Source of the DNA: Flavisolibacter longurius
GTDB lineage: Bacteria; Bacteroidota; Bacteroidia; Chitinophagales; Chitinophagaceae
Reading direction: 5' to 3'
Assembly (NCBI GenBank): GCA_013327885.1
Contig: JABUMY010000008.1
Coordinates: forward strand, 124,001-188,000
DNA length: 64,000 bases
The notes beneath the pieces are model-generated. The model had not been told where the DNA came from. It saw only the letters and a list, made by a program, of their open reading frames with translations, and made no database searches. Positions 57,401 to 64,000 of the stretch are shown piece by piece. Within the stretch, counting starts at the first letter, position 1, and the number at the start of each line of letters is the position of its first letter. Position numbers and translations under genes: made by a program.

Positions 57401-58581
57401 CGGTTCCAGATACTAAAGCCGCCGCCATCGGTACCGATCCAAAGGTTGCTGTCTTTATCCTCGTAAAACGAGTACACAAAATCGTTGACAAGACTATTGG
57501 GGTTGCGCTGCCCGTGGGTGATGGTTTGAAATTTTGATTCCTCCGGGTCAATGATATTGATGCCGCCTTTGAGCGTACCGATCCACTTCCGTGTTTCCCT
57601 GTCTTCAAAAATAACGTTGACAGAACCGCTCGTCATATTGGTACCCTCGCTGCCGGGCTGGATGGAAGCCAGGTCTCCGGTAGCCGTGTTAACGATCAGC
57701 ACACCATCACCTTCTGTACCGATCCACATTTTGTGCTGCTTGTCAAGGTAAAGACTGGTGATATTGAGCGATGCCAGCTTTGTTCCTTCTTTTGTTTGAA
57801 ACCGGGACGCTTTTCCGGTAGCAGTATCATACACAAACAAGCCGCTTTTTGTGCCGAGCCAGATGCGGCCGTTAGCAAGCCGAAGGCATTGAATGGATCG
57901 TTGTGAAGCATCAACTACGCGGATCTGCCTTGTCTTCATCTCGTAAACACAAAGCCCCACTTCTTCTACAAAGAGCCATACCCGGCCGCCTGTGGTCGGT
58001 TGAATGGCTTGCACGTTGTAGGCCGTTGCCTCTCTCCCGCCTCTTTTCAGCGGCACCTGAACGGCGGCATCTTTTTGGGCATAGCGGATAAGAAAACCAT
58101 GGTTGGCCGTGCCGATAAGCACATTGCCCACCGGGTCGGTTTCTATGTGATTGATATTATCGGAAAGCCTTTCTTTAATGGTTTGTCCAAACGGAAGATA
58201 ACTGGCCGCTTGCCATTTAGCGGAAAGGTTGTTGTAGATGCCAATGCCCTGCCCTGTGCCCACCCACAGGTTGTGCTCTTTGTCTTCGCTGATAACATTG
58301 ATATAGTTATAGGGCAGGGAGGTTGAATCATCCAGCTTGTTTCGAAACACGGTAAACTCGTAGCCGTCGTAGCGGTTCAGGCCATCGTAGGTGCCAAACC
58401 ACAAAAAGCCGTTGTGGTCCTGGTAAATGGCACGAACAGAATTGTTGGACAGGCCTTTTTCAATACCCAGGTACCGGAGGTTTGGCGACTGGCTTTTTGC
58501 AGCAACCATCAAAAAGGCAAAGAAGAGCAGCAGGCTGCCATTCAATCGCACATTTTTTTTAAACAAAGCACTGGTTCGCAT
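54478..58581 (-). CDS. Hybrid two-component system (HTCS) sensor-regulator
   Basis: One-protein signalling system of 1367 residues that senses a PUL oligosaccharide in the periplasm and activates the locus. Order: signal/anchor (LLLFFAFLMVAAKSQS), two seven-bladed propellers of Reg_prop repeats (from GLSNNSVRAIYQDHNGFLWF), a Y_Y_Y Ig-like domain, one transmembrane segment near 790, HisKA with phospho-histidine near 842 (NVSHEFRTPLTLI), HATPase (DSGPGI, GFGIGLYLVK), receiver with aspartate near 1147 (IISDVMMQNGSG) and an AraC-type HTH at about 1250-1355. All catalytic motifs are intact. It lies upstream of the sigma factor gene, facing the same way. Confidence 0.96.
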   Translation of the reverse strand: MRTSALFKKNVRLNGSLLLFFAFLMVAAKSQSPNLRYLGIEKGLSNNSVRAIYQDHNGFLWFGTYDGLNRYDGYEFTVFRNKLDDSTSLPYNYINVISEDKEHNLWVGTGQGIGIYNNLSAKWQAASYLPFGQTIKERLSDNINHIETDPVGNVLIGTANHGFLIRYAQKDAAVQVPLKRGGREATAYNVQAIQPTTGGRVWLFVEEVGLCVYEMKTRQIRVVDASQRSIQCLRLANGRIWLGTKSGLFVYDTATGKASRFQTKEGTKLASLNITSLYLDKQHKMWIGTEGDGVLIVNTATGDLASIQPGSEGTNMTSGSVNVIFEDRETRKWIGTLKGGINIIDPEESKFQTITHGQRNPNSLVNDFVYSFYEDKDSNLWIGTDGGGFSIWNRKKNKFTNYWHDEKVPQSLSNNSVTGILQDHLNTTWIATFGGGINKFNPATGLFEHYPCINDRTGEVDKIVMVLYEDREKNFWAGTFSNGKLYRFNRAANRFEVFDQNLANLLTMAEDRNGALWLGNTSQLVRLDKGQKRHQVFAFNKPVRAIHEDKKGNFWVGTEGGGLILFDRKEGKIKRRFSVENGLCNNSILKILEDDNGQLWLSTFNGLSKFNPSENTFKNYYQSDGLQSNQFLFRSGLRLQSGEFVFGGIRGFNLFYPDSIRPRNYMPPLMLTNVRINGKPVADAYDYVVKTAGDKVEALRIPYDEAVLSVDFTALEYSSPDQIAYAYYLEGWDKDWNYSRNVRTANYSNLREGTYYLRLKASNAEGLWSGQERVLKITVLPPWFRTVWAYLLYLVLVATLVYFYLRYKTRQTRLEYEVKLARIDAEKEKELHEKKLAFFTNVSHEFRTPLTLIINPLKDYLSPAEKSEDKTLQVVYRNARRLLSLVDQLLLFQKADTERENLYVGKLDMIRLCREVFGNFEMGARARRLRYEFVFSSEEIWLYADKEKMEIILYNLLSNALKYTPEGGEILFRVQEGSDRVEITIEDSGPGIPASAREQLFQRFHQVQTAKAASQPGFGIGLYLVKHFVEKHKGSIVYADRQGGGASFLLSFQKGGSHLGEYPFVDEAPEQTLLPELVQEELPGTVKGTKELPEIVSDKNAILVVEDEEEIRAYIAGIFRDDYTIYEAKNGQEGLQKAKDLLPDMIISDVMMQNGSGIELCAAIKNDPQTSHIPVVLLTAVSSTDVKLKGVEGGADDYITKPFEKELLVARVASLLKARTALQQYFYNEVTLRKNDLKISPEYKAFLEKCMAIVEAHLEDDDFSVKKLTQEIGMSHSNLYKKVKAISGQSVSAFIRYIRVRKAAELMLKSGMNVNEASFQVGISDVKYFRKQFQKLFGMNPSDYIKKYRPGFSDAYLVSKDLVNPEN

Positions 58582-59120
58582 TCGCTAAGATTCGTTTACA
58601 AAAGACAATCAACTCTCCTAATGTCGGACATTCTTCCCATCCCTGCGCAAAAGGAGCGGAAGACGGTTTTGTTTCATCCCATTTCTCCATTTGCAACAGT
58701 TGCCAAAAGCGTTGCTATTGACGTTAGGAATATTTATTAAGCAGCAAACAATCGCACGGCTGATTCCATTTCTAAAGAAAACCGGCTGCTCACTTCTTGT
58801 CCCGTGTAAGAATAACCTGCTTTTTGCGCATGCCTGTCCTGTAGCAGCCTGCCACCCGGCAGCAGGCAAGAGCAGGAAAGAAACAGTACGGTGTGTTTTT
58901 TACAAGCAAACAACAGGCAAAACGTTTTTGAAACGCAGCAACCAAAGCATTACATATTCTTTGTGATTCTTAAAAACGATTCAATTGCCAAAAACACTAT
59001 CTTCGCCCTGTTAATTTGAGCCTTGCATCAGTATCGTTAATTATTCTGCTCTAACCGCATCATAGTTATTCTCTTACTTCTTGCCTTCTCAAGCATTTTT
59101 TATTTTATATTTTATCGTTT
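58582..59120. other. Intergenic region between HTCS and RNA-binding protein genes
   Basis: A 539-bp gap between divergent genes. For the rightward gene, TATCTTCG near 58998 resembles TAnnTTTG and would give a leader of about 110 nt, which is A+T-rich; long leaders of RNA-binding protein genes are often cold-responsive, but nothing here proves that. No other feature was recognised. Confidence 0.4.
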
Positions 59121-59420
59121 ATGAACATTTTCGTTTCCAATTTAAGCTTCAACATCCAGGATGAAGACTTAAGAGAATTTTTTACGCCTTATGGCGAAGT
59201 AACTTCTGCCAAGATCATCACTGACAGGGAAACCGGCCGCTCTCGTGGCTTTGGCTTTGTTGAGATGTCTGAAAATGAAGCTGCTAAAAAAGCAATTGCC
59301 GAATTACACGAAGCCAGTGTTGATGGCAGAACCATTAAAGTAATGGAGGCCAAACCCAAAGAGGACAAGCCTGCCCGTAACTTCAACAATGGAAACAGCT
59401 ATAACAGAAACAGGTACTAA
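59121..59420 (+). CDS. RRM-domain RNA-binding protein
   Basis: A 99-residue protein made of one RNA recognition motif: RNP2 as IFVSNLSFN and RNP1 as RGFGFVEM with its two aromatic stacking residues, followed by a short Asn/Arg-rich tail (FNNGNSYNRNRY). This matches the bacterial Rbp family, common in cyanobacteria and Bacteroidota, thought to bind mRNA. It is monocistronic: a strong terminator follows 20 bp after the stop. Confidence 0.95.
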   Translation: MNIFVSNLSFNIQDEDLREFFTPYGEVTSAKIITDRETGRSRGFGFVEMSENEAAKKAIAELHEASVDGRTIKVMEAKPKEDKPARNFNNGNSYNRNRY

Positions 59421-59440
59421 CCTGGTTTTGTAAAGAAATC

Positions 59441-59466
59441 ACCCCGGTACTCCGGGGTTTTTTATT
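59441..59466 (+). terminator. Rho-independent terminator
   Basis: ACCCCGG and CCGGGGT form a 7-bp stem around TACT, followed by TTTTTTATT; behind the RRM gene. Confidence 0.9.
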
Positions 59467-59489
59467 GCCCCTGCCTGCAAAAAAATATT

Positions 59490-59735
59490 ATGGACCAATT
59501 TACAAAAGAGATCATCGTCGGAAACGAAGCCAGAATGTTTGCCTTTACCCGTATGGAAAATGTGAATGGTGTAAAATTCTTTATCACATCGAAAGATGAA
59601 AAAAAGAAAGCCATTTCGTTTAGCCTTGTCCGTGCAAAGGACAACAACTGGAAACTTATTCCCGGTTCGCTGCGCTGGCTCTATGCCATCGAAGCGCAGT
59701 TGTCGGATGCGATCCAGGACGCAAGCCTGAATTAA
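59490..59735 (+). CDS. Hypothetical protein (81 aa)
   Basis: Unrecognised small cytoplasmic protein beginning MDQFTKEIIVGNEARMFAFT, with beta-strand-like alternation (GVKFFITSKDEKKKAISFSL) and a helical end (LRWLYAIEAQLSDAIQDA). Codon use looks normal for the window, and the frame is compact between a terminator and a hairpin, so it is probably real. It has no link to the neighbours. Confidence 0.65.
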   Translation: MDQFTKEIIVGNEARMFAFTRMENVNGVKFFITSKDEKKKAISFSLVRAKDNNWKLIPGSLRWLYAIEAQLSDAIQDASLN

Positions 59736-59855
59736 TGCTTTGTGCTGGCGAGAGGCGCCGTCTTCATTGGCATTGTGCTGATCGCTACTTGCTCACAGCA
59801 GGTAGCGCTGCCATTACTTACTGCTAAGTTGAAATGCACGTAAACCCTTGTACGT

Positions 59856-59875
59856 CTTCGCTGGAAACAGCGAAG
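59856..59875. terminator. Hairpin between convergent genes
   Basis: CTTCGCTG and CAGCGAAG form a perfect 8-bp stem capped by a GAAA tetraloop, between the convergent genes ending at 59735 and 59888. There is no U-tract, so terminator function is uncertain. Confidence 0.45.
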
Positions 59876-59887
59876 TACATGCTGCTT

Positions 59888-60193
59888 TTATTGCAGCAAT
59901 TGCATGGCTTCTTCCATGCTATCTTTCAGTGCACCCGACGCTGCATCAAACAACACATCCTTTGCTTTTTTACCGGCTTTGGGGTCGTTTGATTTTTTGA
60001 TCGTTGCCCGGATGGGGTCAAGTGCATCAAAAAACTGTGCGGCCTGTGCCTCGTACCGGCTGTCGGCTTCCAGTAATTTTAACTGGTCTTCATAGGCGTC
60101 TACAATACTGTAGATCTCCTTTACATTGTCGGCCGTGTGCCGCCGCGGTATGCGGTTGAACAGGTCTTGCAAGGTTTGGGCAATTTCATTCAT
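59888..60193 (-). CDS. Hypothetical helical protein (101 aa)
   Basis: Small, soluble, probably all-helical protein of unknown family (MNEIAQTLQDLFNRIPRRHT, VDAYEDQLKLLEADSRYEAQ, GALKDSMEEAMQLLQ). No signal peptide or known motif. Composition and codon use support a real gene. Confidence 0.6.
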   Translation of the reverse strand: MNEIAQTLQDLFNRIPRRHTADNVKEIYSIVDAYEDQLKLLEADSRYEAQAAQFFDALDPIRATIKKSNDPKAGKKAKDVLFDAASGALKDSMEEAMQLLQ

Positions 60194-60437
60194 TTGATTT
60201 TATTCAGGTACTGCAAATGTACCAACTCCGTACCAGTCATTGAGGGACCAAGGAGCTTGCTGGCAGGTCATTTGCAGCAATGGCGGCAGGCGGTTTATAC
60301 AACAAAGCAATGTCGCCTTCTGCATCTGCTTTACAAAAATGCGGCGGCGTTTTTTTTGACAACCTAACCACAACCCAACCTGTTTTTAGCCGGTAGCAGC
60401 CGGCGGGTTATAAAAAAGCGGGAGTAAATTGCAAGCC

Positions 60438-61979
60438 ATGGAAAGTAAACACGAAGAACTCTTAATAGAATTGCGTAACCTGACAAAGGATGATTACCTG
60501 GGCTTGCGCTCGTCCATGATCGATGCCTACTCCGACTGGGAAGGCGCTTCGTTCTGGGGCGAAGCCCATATCAAAAAGCTGGTAGACATTTTTCCCGATG
60601 GACAGATCTGCGTGCTGGTGAACGGTGCCATTGCCGGCTGTGCCCTTTCGCTGATCGTTGACTACGACAAGTTTGGCGACAACCACACCTATGCGCAAAT
60701 TACCGGCAACTATACCTTCTCCACCCACAATCCCAAAGGCGATGTGCTGTACGGCATCGACTTTTTTGTGTCGCCCGAATACCGCGGCATGCGTATCGGC
60801 CGGAGGCTTTACGATGCCCGCAAAGAGATCTGCGAACGGCTGAACCTGCGGGCTATTATTGCCGGTGGCCGTATTCCGCAGTACAAAGCGCATGCAGACA
60901 AGCTCTCGCCAAAAGAATACCTCAACAAGGTAAAAGGAAAAGAGATCCACGACCCGACGCTGTCGTTTCAACTGGCCAATGATTTTCACGTCAAAAAGAT
61001 TTTAAAGGGCTACCTGCCGGGAGACACCGAATCGCTTGAATACGCTTCTTTGCTGGAGTGGAACAACATCTATTACAACGAAGAAGCCGCACACATCAAT
61101 TCTAAAAAATCGATCATTCGCCTGGGCCTGGTGCAATGGCAAATGCGGCCCTTTCCCAACCTGGAATCGCTTTGCGAACAGATCGAGTTTTTTGTGGATG
61201 TAGTGAGCGATTACCAGAGTGATTTTATTTTGTTTCCCGAATTGTTCAATGCACCGCTGATGACGCAATACAATCACCTGAGCGGCGCAGAAGCCATGCG
61301 GGAAATCGCCAAAAGCACCATTCGCCTGCGGGATAAATTTTTGGAATACGCCATTAGCTACAACATCAACATCATCACGGGCAGCATGCCTTACCTGGAT
61401 GGCAGCTCGCTGCACAACGTGGGTTTTCTTTGCCGCCGCGACGGCACCTACGAAATGTATGAAAAAATTCATTTGACGCCTGGAGAGAAAAGCGCCTGGG
61501 GCATGGCCGGCGGCGATTCCATTACCACTTACGATACCGACTGCGGCAAGATCGGTATCCTGATTTGTTACGATGTGGAATTTCCGGAACTGCCACGCCT
61601 GCTGGCAGAACAGGGTATGCAGATCTTGTTTGTGCCTTTTATGACAGATACACAAAACGGCTACACACGGGTACGCAGCTGCGCCCAGGCAAGGGCCATC
61701 GAAAACGAATGTTATGTAGCCATCGCCGGCAGTGTGGGCAACCTACCCAAAGTGCACAACATGGATATCCAGTATGCGCAATCGGCGGTGTTTACGCCTT
61801 CTGATTTTTCGTTTCCCAGCAATGGGATTAAAGCGGAAGCCACACCCAATACCGAAACAACGTTGATCGCGGATGTTGATGTTGATCTTTTAAAAGAACT
61901 TCACAGTTTTGGCGCCGTGCGGAACCTGAAAGACAGGAGAACCGATATTTACCGCATCATCAACAACAGTAAGAAATAA
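60438..61979 (+). CDS. GNAT acetyltransferase / carbon-nitrogen hydrolase fusion
   Basis: A 513-residue cytoplasmic fusion from the ATG 60438. The N-terminal half (about 10-195) is a GNAT acyltransferase with the acetyl-CoA loop EYRGMRIGRRLYDARKEI at 114-131. The C-terminal half (about 225-505) is a nitrilase-superfamily amidase with the triad E268 (LFPELF), K343 (YEKIHL) and C377 (LICYDVEFPEL). All catalytic residues are present. The fusion is a known but poorly characterised architecture; removing and adding acyl groups on one amine or amide metabolite would be consistent. It is monocistronic, ending at a terminator. Confidence 0.93.
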   Translation: MESKHEELLIELRNLTKDDYLGLRSSMIDAYSDWEGASFWGEAHIKKLVDIFPDGQICVLVNGAIAGCALSLIVDYDKFGDNHTYAQITGNYTFSTHNPKGDVLYGIDFFVSPEYRGMRIGRRLYDARKEICERLNLRAIIAGGRIPQYKAHADKLSPKEYLNKVKGKEIHDPTLSFQLANDFHVKKILKGYLPGDTESLEYASLLEWNNIYYNEEAAHINSKKSIIRLGLVQWQMRPFPNLESLCEQIEFFVDVVSDYQSDFILFPELFNAPLMTQYNHLSGAEAMREIAKSTIRLRDKFLEYAISYNINIITGSMPYLDGSSLHNVGFLCRRDGTYEMYEKIHLTPGEKSAWGMAGGDSITTYDTDCGKIGILICYDVEFPELPRLLAEQGMQILFVPFMTDTQNGYTRVRSCAQARAIENECYVAIAGSVGNLPKVHNMDIQYAQSAVFTPSDFSFPSNGIKAEATPNTETTLIADVDVDLLKELHSFGAVRNLKDRRTDIYRIINNSKK

Positions 61980-62009
61980 GTTTTTATACTTTACACTTCC
62001 AGTAAACAG

Positions 62010-62057
62010 AAAGGCAGTCGCACAGGTTCGAGCAAAACATGTGATGACTGCCTTTTT
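62010..62057 (+). terminator. Rho-independent terminator with large loop
   Basis: AAAGGCAGTC (62010-62019) pairs with GACTGCCTTT (62046-62055), with CACA/TGTG pairing inside, followed by TTG. It closes the GNAT-nitrilase gene and faces the coiled-coil gene. Confidence 0.75.
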
Positions 62058-62095
62058 GTTTACCCGCTATACCGGCAATGGCTACACGGGTTTTA

Positions 62096-62860
62096 TCAGG
62101 GAAAATAGTGTGCGATCTTCTGCAGTTCGGTAGCAATCTCATTCTGCTTTCGTTCACCAGCCAGCAGAAAGGAAGCTTTGGTGGTATTGAGGCTTTCCTT
62201 TGTCAGGTCCACCTCCTGTGTCAGGCTATTGATCTCCGTTTTTAATACATTCATGCGTTGGGCCAGTGCTTGCAGCTCCTCTGCTTTTTTCTGAATGAGG
62301 GCTTCTTTCTGCCCCACTTCTTTTTTGTATTGCTGTGCATGCGCACCCTGGAAGGCGTTGAGGTCCCGCCCAATCAGGTTCAGGTATTCCTGTCCGGTTG
62401 CCTTTAGCTTTTCAATGGTAAGGCCGGTGCTTTTAAAAACATTGTACGCCGTCCGGTATTTCAGGGCTTCGTCCTGAATATCATCGATATCAACTTTGCT
62501 GTCAACAAATTCCTTGTAATCGATTCCCTGGAAATAAGGATTGGTGCGGTTGGCCTCGTCTATAAGTTTTTCAAAATACTGCACATGCTCGGGCAGGGGC
62601 TCAATGAGTGTACCCGATGGCGAATAGGTTGGCACCTGTGTGGCAGCAACAGCAGTGGCTTTGTCCGTGATAAGGGGGTGATGTGCAGGTCCGGCAGGTG
62701 GTGGCGGTGGTGGCGCCTGCGCAGCGGTTTTTTGCGGCGCAGGCGTTGGTGCTGCAGGTGCTTTCGGCGCCGGCTGCAGTGGGGACGGTTGCTGTGCCGC
62801 CCCTTTTTTATCGGCGTCAAATTCAATAAACGGATTCAGTAGCTGCTTTAAAAAACTCAT
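62096..62860 (-). CDS. Proline-rich and coiled-coil protein of unknown function
   Basis: A 254-residue cytoplasmic protein. After a short conserved head (MSFLKQLLNPFIEFD) comes a long Pro/Ala-rich linker (about 25-65), a small helical domain (about 90-165, EHVQYFEKLIDEANRTNPYF) and a strong coiled coil (about 170-245, KEALIQKKAEELQALAQRMN). The head plus linker suggest a scaffold that tethers partners. It starts 6 bp after the stop of the Ppx/GppA-like gene, so they form an operon. I recognise no family. Confidence 0.7.
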   Translation of the reverse strand: MSFLKQLLNPFIEFDADKKGAAQQPSPLQPAPKAPAAPTPAPQKTAAQAPPPPPPAGPAHHPLITDKATAVAATQVPTYSPSGTLIEPLPEHVQYFEKLIDEANRTNPYFQGIDYKEFVDSKVDIDDIQDEALKYRTAYNVFKSTGLTIEKLKATGQEYLNLIGRDLNAFQGAHAQQYKKEVGQKEALIQKKAEELQALAQRMNVLKTEINSLTQEVDLTKESLNTTKASFLLAGERKQNEIATELQKIAHYFP

Positions 62861-62866
62861 GTTGCA

Positions 62867-63877
62867 CTATTTTCTCAAACCCAGTAAAAAGCCGATGGTA
62901 AAATTGGCATCCCAGTCAAAAACAAAGGTATCGGTACTGGTCGCGTCAACCATGGCTTTGTAAATATTCAATCCCGAAGCCATCTTCTTGTCTTTGGCGT
63001 TGTAGTCCTGGGGTGCTTTTAAAACGGTATAACGCTCCTCTCCCTTGCGGTGCTGATCGGCCAGCGTAAACGGCACACCACCCAGGATAAAGCCAACATT
63101 GCGTTTGCCTTCCGGAACCTTGGCCATACCGGCTTTTACCTGGGCATACACGTCTTCATCAGACGTACCCTTTTCGTAATATTTTGCACCGGGCAATTCA
63201 AGGGTGCGAATGCTGCCACCTTCCTCCCAGGAAACTTTTGTATTGCCCGATCCAATGTCTACCATAAATGAATTGTCGGCAAAGGGTGGCGGCACGGTTG
63301 CATGAAACGCAAACTTTGCTTCCTGCTCCGGTGTTACGTTGTTCACCACATAGCCCATCTTTTTCAGCTCGTTGCTGATGGTTTGGGTCTTCGGTTCTTT
63401 CTGCGCTCCAGAAGAGATCACAAAATGCATGTTGCGCTTGTCAACGCCTTTGTCGAACATGGCGGAAAGGTATTTCTTCAACCCCAGGCGAATGTCTTCG
63501 GTTGTGGCCAGGCCTTCATACGCAAGTGATTCGCCAAAATCCTTGGAAACGATCTTCCATCGCCGCTGGGCATCCATGTTGATGACAAATGAATTAAAGC
63601 CGGTGGCGCCCACTTCCACCACGCCGCGCAGCTGGCCATTTTCAGGGTCTTCGGGAGTGTAGTTGAAAGCACGGTCATCGTTGCCGGCCGGTTTTGTGGC
63701 CGGTGGCGGGCTGCTGGTTGTGGTATTGTCGTTAGCAGCGCCGGTGTTGGATGTTGTGTTGGTAAGTTCCTTTGAATTTTCATTCCGGATATCGTCAAAT
63801 TGCGGCTTCAACGCAAAATAACCTAGCACCCCAATGATGAGGAGAATGATGATGATACCTGCAGGTTTTAGTCTCAT
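62867..63877 (-). CDS. Membrane-anchored Ppx/GppA-like (ASKHA fold) protein
   Basis: A 336-residue protein. An N-terminal hydrophobic anchor (about 5-24, PAGIIIILLIIGVLGYFAL) preceded by MRLK predicts N-in/C-out topology. After a Thr/Pro-rich linker comes an actin/hsp70-like fold: VVEVGATGFNSFVINMD (phosphate-1-like), HFVISSGAQKEP, VTPEQEAKFAFHATVP (the sgeeEA block of Ppx/GppA) and MVDIGSGNTKVSW (phosphate-2-like). If the topology is right, the nucleotide-type domain faces the periplasm, where there is no ATP, so the ligand may be different. It is co-transcribed with the coiled-coil gene. Confidence 0.7.
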   Translation of the reverse strand: MRLKPAGIIIILLIIGVLGYFALKPQFDDIRNENSKELTNTTSNTGAANDNTTTSSPPPATKPAGNDDRAFNYTPEDPENGQLRGVVEVGATGFNSFVINMDAQRRWKIVSKDFGESLAYEGLATTEDIRLGLKKYLSAMFDKGVDKRNMHFVISSGAQKEPKTQTISNELKKMGYVVNNVTPEQEAKFAFHATVPPPFADNSFMVDIGSGNTKVSWEEGGSIRTLELPGAKYYEKGTSDEDVYAQVKAGMAKVPEGKRNVGFILGGVPFTLADQHRKGEERYTVLKAPQDYNAKDKKMASGLNIYKAMVDATSTDTFVFDWDANFTIGFLLGLRK

Positions 63878-63932
63878 TTTGTTTTATTTACTTTTTAAAT
63901 GCGTTTCAATTTAAAAAAACAAAGTCCTCGTT

Positions 63933-64000
63933 TTACTTCCCGGTGTTGGCCATGGTGACCACCACCACGCGGCCACCTTCTTCGTTTGCCAGCAGCAACT
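63933..64000 (-). CDS. 3' end of an upstream gene, cut by window edge
   Basis: An open minus-strand frame enters from the right edge and ends ...NEEGGRVVVVTMANTGK with TAA at 63933-63935. It is the right length and phase to be the C-terminus of the gene preceding the Ppx/GppA-like gene (55 bp away), probably in the same operon. The product cannot be identified from 21 residues. Confidence 0.45.
   Translation of the reverse strand, partial: LLLANEEGGRVVVVTMANTGK

Noticed and set aside
59856-59875. GAAA-capped hairpin as a riboswitch or small RNA
   Set aside because: It is only an 8-bp stem between convergent genes with no further structure; a simple 3'-end hairpin is enough.

Overview
The window looks like a chromosomal segment of a Bacteroidota bacterium, most likely family Chitinophagaceae (the family is an inference; no 16S or marker phylogeny is available here). 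The evidence is a SusC/SusD pair with a hybrid two-component regulator, a T9SS sorting-domain protein, many lipoproteins, Bacteroidota-type promoters (TTTG ... TAnnTTTG) and near absence of Shine-Dalgarno sequences. There are about 45 protein genes and one tRNA. No rRNA, CRISPR array or intact insertion sequence was seen.

Left part (1-23,000) is mostly housekeeping: a secreted M3 peptidase (cut by the left edge), an EEP-family phosphoesterase, an M1-type metallopeptidase, a sodium:alanine symporter, a SIMPL protein, an M29 aminopeptidase, a degenerate AAA ATPase, a cupin, a stand-alone response regulator, RNase D, a T9SS protein with a tail-fibre-like partner, a membrane-anchored LuxR regulator feeding a DUF4199 gene with two palindromic operator candidates, small enzymes, and tRNA-Asp divergent from gluQ, whose product modifies that tRNA.

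Middle part (22,700-37,500): nth (endonuclease III) and a 1773-residue protein carrying two alpha/beta hydrolase domains, an M17-N-like domain, a CHAT (caspase-like) protease domain and a helical tail. This pair is bracketed by two direct copies of a structured intergenic repeat of about 380 bp. A tripartite RND efflux operon (adaptor, pump, outer-membrane factor) follows and ends at a strong bidirectional terminator.

Right part (37,600-58,600) is one large polysaccharide utilisation locus on the minus strand: HTCS sensor-regulator, ECF sigma factor, a miniature FecR-like protein, SusC, SusD, GH105, GH2, GH16, DUF2264/GH154-like, a small lipoprotein and GH95. The enzyme set fits a fucosylated, glucuronic-acid-bearing galactan such as an arabinogalactan-protein glycan (inference). 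Beyond it (59,000-64,000) lie an RRM RNA-binding protein, small unknowns, a GNAT-nitrilase fusion, and an operon with a coiled-coil protein and a membrane-anchored Ppx/GppA-like protein.

A second layer runs through the whole window: short-period degenerate repeats placed at the 3' ends of genes, sometimes containing the stop codon. Two unrelated genes (nth and GH16) share nearly the same 26-base sequence starting exactly at their TGA.
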